Shown in pieces: positions 50,601 through 53,600 of a stretch of DNA of 64,000 nucleotides. Numbering within the stretch: position 1 is the first letter of the stretch; each line of letters opens with the position of its first letter. The stretch comes from Heterocephalus glaber (taxonomy: Eukaryota; Chordata; Mammalia; Rodentia; Bathyergidae). The notes below the pieces were generated by a model. The model was given only the letters and a program-made list of their open reading frames with translations, was not told the DNA's origin and searched no databases. Location of the stretch: NCBI RefSeq assembly GCF_000247695.1, contig NW_004624785.1:171472-235471 (forward strand). Reading direction: 5' to 3'. The translations under genes were made by a program, and so were the position numbers.

Positions 50601-53600
50601 CTGAAGTCTGCACTGTCAACAATGTTTTGAACTGCTTTCTCTGCAGGGCATCCTAGGGGCTGTCACCTTTTGAGCGAGGCCCATGGGGAGATTCCAGATG
50701 GGCGAAAGGTGCCCTTCCCATACCATGAAGAAGCTGGACAGCAGGTGAGGAAAGTGAGAACATCAACCTGCCCTTCCACCATGAACATGTTCTTAGGTGA
50801 CTCAATTCCAGGGGAGAGCTGAGGATCTGGAAATTGGTCCCCTCAGAATTCCCAGTCTGTGCGCCCTAGACATTGTGTGGCACAGAGGAACGTGGTCCTG
50901 AGCCTCTGGACTCCTGCCCTGTACCACATCTAGGGAGGTAGACAGAGGGGTCGCCCGGTTAACGACTCAGCACCATCAGCCTCCTCCCTCCATACTGTGT
51001 GTCTCTGTCCTACCAACATGTCCTACCCCACAGAGGTGTCCTTGGGGGACAAAGAAAGGCCTGGAAGGTTATCTGCCTCTGGTGTATGCAAGTTCACCTT
51101 GAGTGGCAGATCTGGGCTTTGCTTTTGTGATGCAGGATCAAAACTAGGCCTAGGGAGGGCCTAGGAGGTGGCCAGTTGAGGCTGAGTCTAGGGGCTTGAA
51201 ACCAGCAAGGATCTTGTGGTAAGGGAAAAATCAGACTCAGAAGACTGGGCTCTGTTCTCTCTATCCCTCCATGCTTTCTGACTCTAGGCCTCACAGGGAG
51301 CTGCACCAAGTGGTCTCCATGGCCCTCCCAGGTAGAAGCCTGGGCTCCAGCCAGAGCAAGACCATGCATGGCCAGAGGAAGATCAGAAGGAGGGAGAGGA
51401 GGCAGCGGGGACAGACTACACAGGCACCAGAGAGCAGAAGGCCCAGAGTCCAAACAACGCTGTGCAAGCAGATGGAGAAACAGGATTTGACCACCCCTCT
51501 AATGCCCGATGGAGGAGAGTTCCAGAGTCAGGATCCAGGGAGTTCTGGATGCGGGTGGTGGTGATGGATGGCAACAAAGGCAATGCCACTGAACTGTACA
51601 CTTGAAATGGTTAAAATAGCAAGTTTTAGGCTATGTATATATTTACTATAATTTAAGAATACCAAAACACCAAACCTCAGTCACAGTTTAGAAAATCCCT
51701 CCTCCAACAGGCTGTCTTCAAGCCCACCTTCAAGTCAAAGCTGCCCAATTACCCAGCTCCTTATGGTAACAGGGTCTAGGGCTCAATCAGCAGTGGCCAT
51801 TTGTCATTGGTTGTGAGGGCCTGGCTGCTGGGATAATGATGCATCACTCACAGACACATGTCCTGTTATCAGGGCCAACCCCAGGCCTCCTGCCTCCCTA
51901 CATGCCTATGTTTCTCATGTTTCTCCTCTGTGATGCCCCTCTGCCAAGCCACCCTGCCTTGGAACCAGCCAATTATGGACTGAAACCTCTACAAACTGTG
52001 AGCCAAAATAAACCTTTCCTCCTTTAACTTTGGGTGTCAGGTATTCTGTCCCAGCAACAGGAAAGTAACTAAGACAATGCCCAATTTAAATGCCCAGTCC
52101 TCCTGTCCTTCAGATACCCCAGGCCCTCTCTGAAATGTGCTAAAACCAGGCCAAATTATCCCAAGACTGGCAGAGGTGTGGTCTCCAGCCCCTGGCTCCC
52201 CCCTTGGTGGAACAGGGAAGTGGGGTGTGCAGCACCATGCTAGGGTCACTTCCCAGGCTGAAATCAATGTGGTCAGTATAATTACACCAAGGAAACTGGC
52301 AAACAATGTGGATCACAGGTCCTTTGACCCAGGAGCTGGGTACCAAATGTTTACGAGCACATCACTGGGTATAAGTACTAAAATAAATTATCCTACGATT
52401 GGCAAAGGCCAGGCTGTTTCAAGATTTGCCATAGAACACTGTGTACCCCAAACTCCCACAGCCAGCCTGCCTGGTGTTTGAGGAGCACTCCATACTTTTC
52501 AAGGCTACCATGTTCATCCCTTTATGAAGAGCTCTTAATATCCACGTGGGATAGAGATGAGGCAGTTTCTCTGGTTTTACAGATGGGAAAACAGCCCCAG
52601 AGAGATTAACTGAGTATAGAAGATCAGTCAGTTGTGCGGCTGGAACTAGAAGACAGCAGGGCTTTCTGACAAGAGAATTTTTGGGGGTGTCATGTACAGC
52701 ATCACAGGCTTTGCACTGCATAACTCCAGGAAAAACAATTCATTATAGACTGGAATTTGAATAGAGACCCTCAAGCTAGGAAGCAGAAAGATCTTGAGAG
52801 CTTGGGTTAAAGAACAGTTAAGTCCATATAATCATTGCAATAAATTATTTTTTTCTGCTATATTTACTTTCTATGTGTTGCATTGGGTATATATCAGGAG
52901 GCCCAACTCTGGCTAATCATGGGGCCTCCCACCCCTTCCAGCTGGCATTTTAGGAAGGAAAGAGATGGTTTTCCACAAAAACTAGGAAGCTGGGATAGGA
53001 CCTCAACATTATTTTTGTGCGTTTTTCTTAATTTCTAACACAAAAGGCTATTTTAATGTAGGTAGACTGAAATTTAACAACTTATCCCAAATTAAGAGCA
53101 TGAGGGGGAAGCCTCTTTATTTGTAGAGACTTTCAGACTAAAATATCAAAAGGGAGGCCACTCCCAATGCAGCTGGTCATCCTGGAAGCAGCTGGAAGTT
53201 AGAATGACAGTACTACCCAATAGGTAGAAGACACAAGGGAGAGCAGAGTTTTGGGTCAGGGACTTATAGGGAGAAAAGAAAGTCACATTACAGCCAACCA
53301 TTCCCCAAACCTTGACTTAAATGCCCAATCCTCCTGTCCTTTAGATACCTCTGGGCACTCTCCACAATGTGCTGAAAACAGGCTAAAGGATCCTGACATC
53401 CAAAAATCAAACATGCTTACCACACCCGAGGAGACTTCTAAATCCCTGCAGGGAAACTAGCAGGTAGGGCTAAGGTTTTAGAGGACATCAGAAATAGAGC
53501 TGGGGACCTGATGATCTTCACCAGGCCCAGGCTCCAGGCTGGGTGTGCACTCTGCTTGGCTGGTCTGGCCTGGGCCACTTGGAGGCTGTCACTCAGTCCT

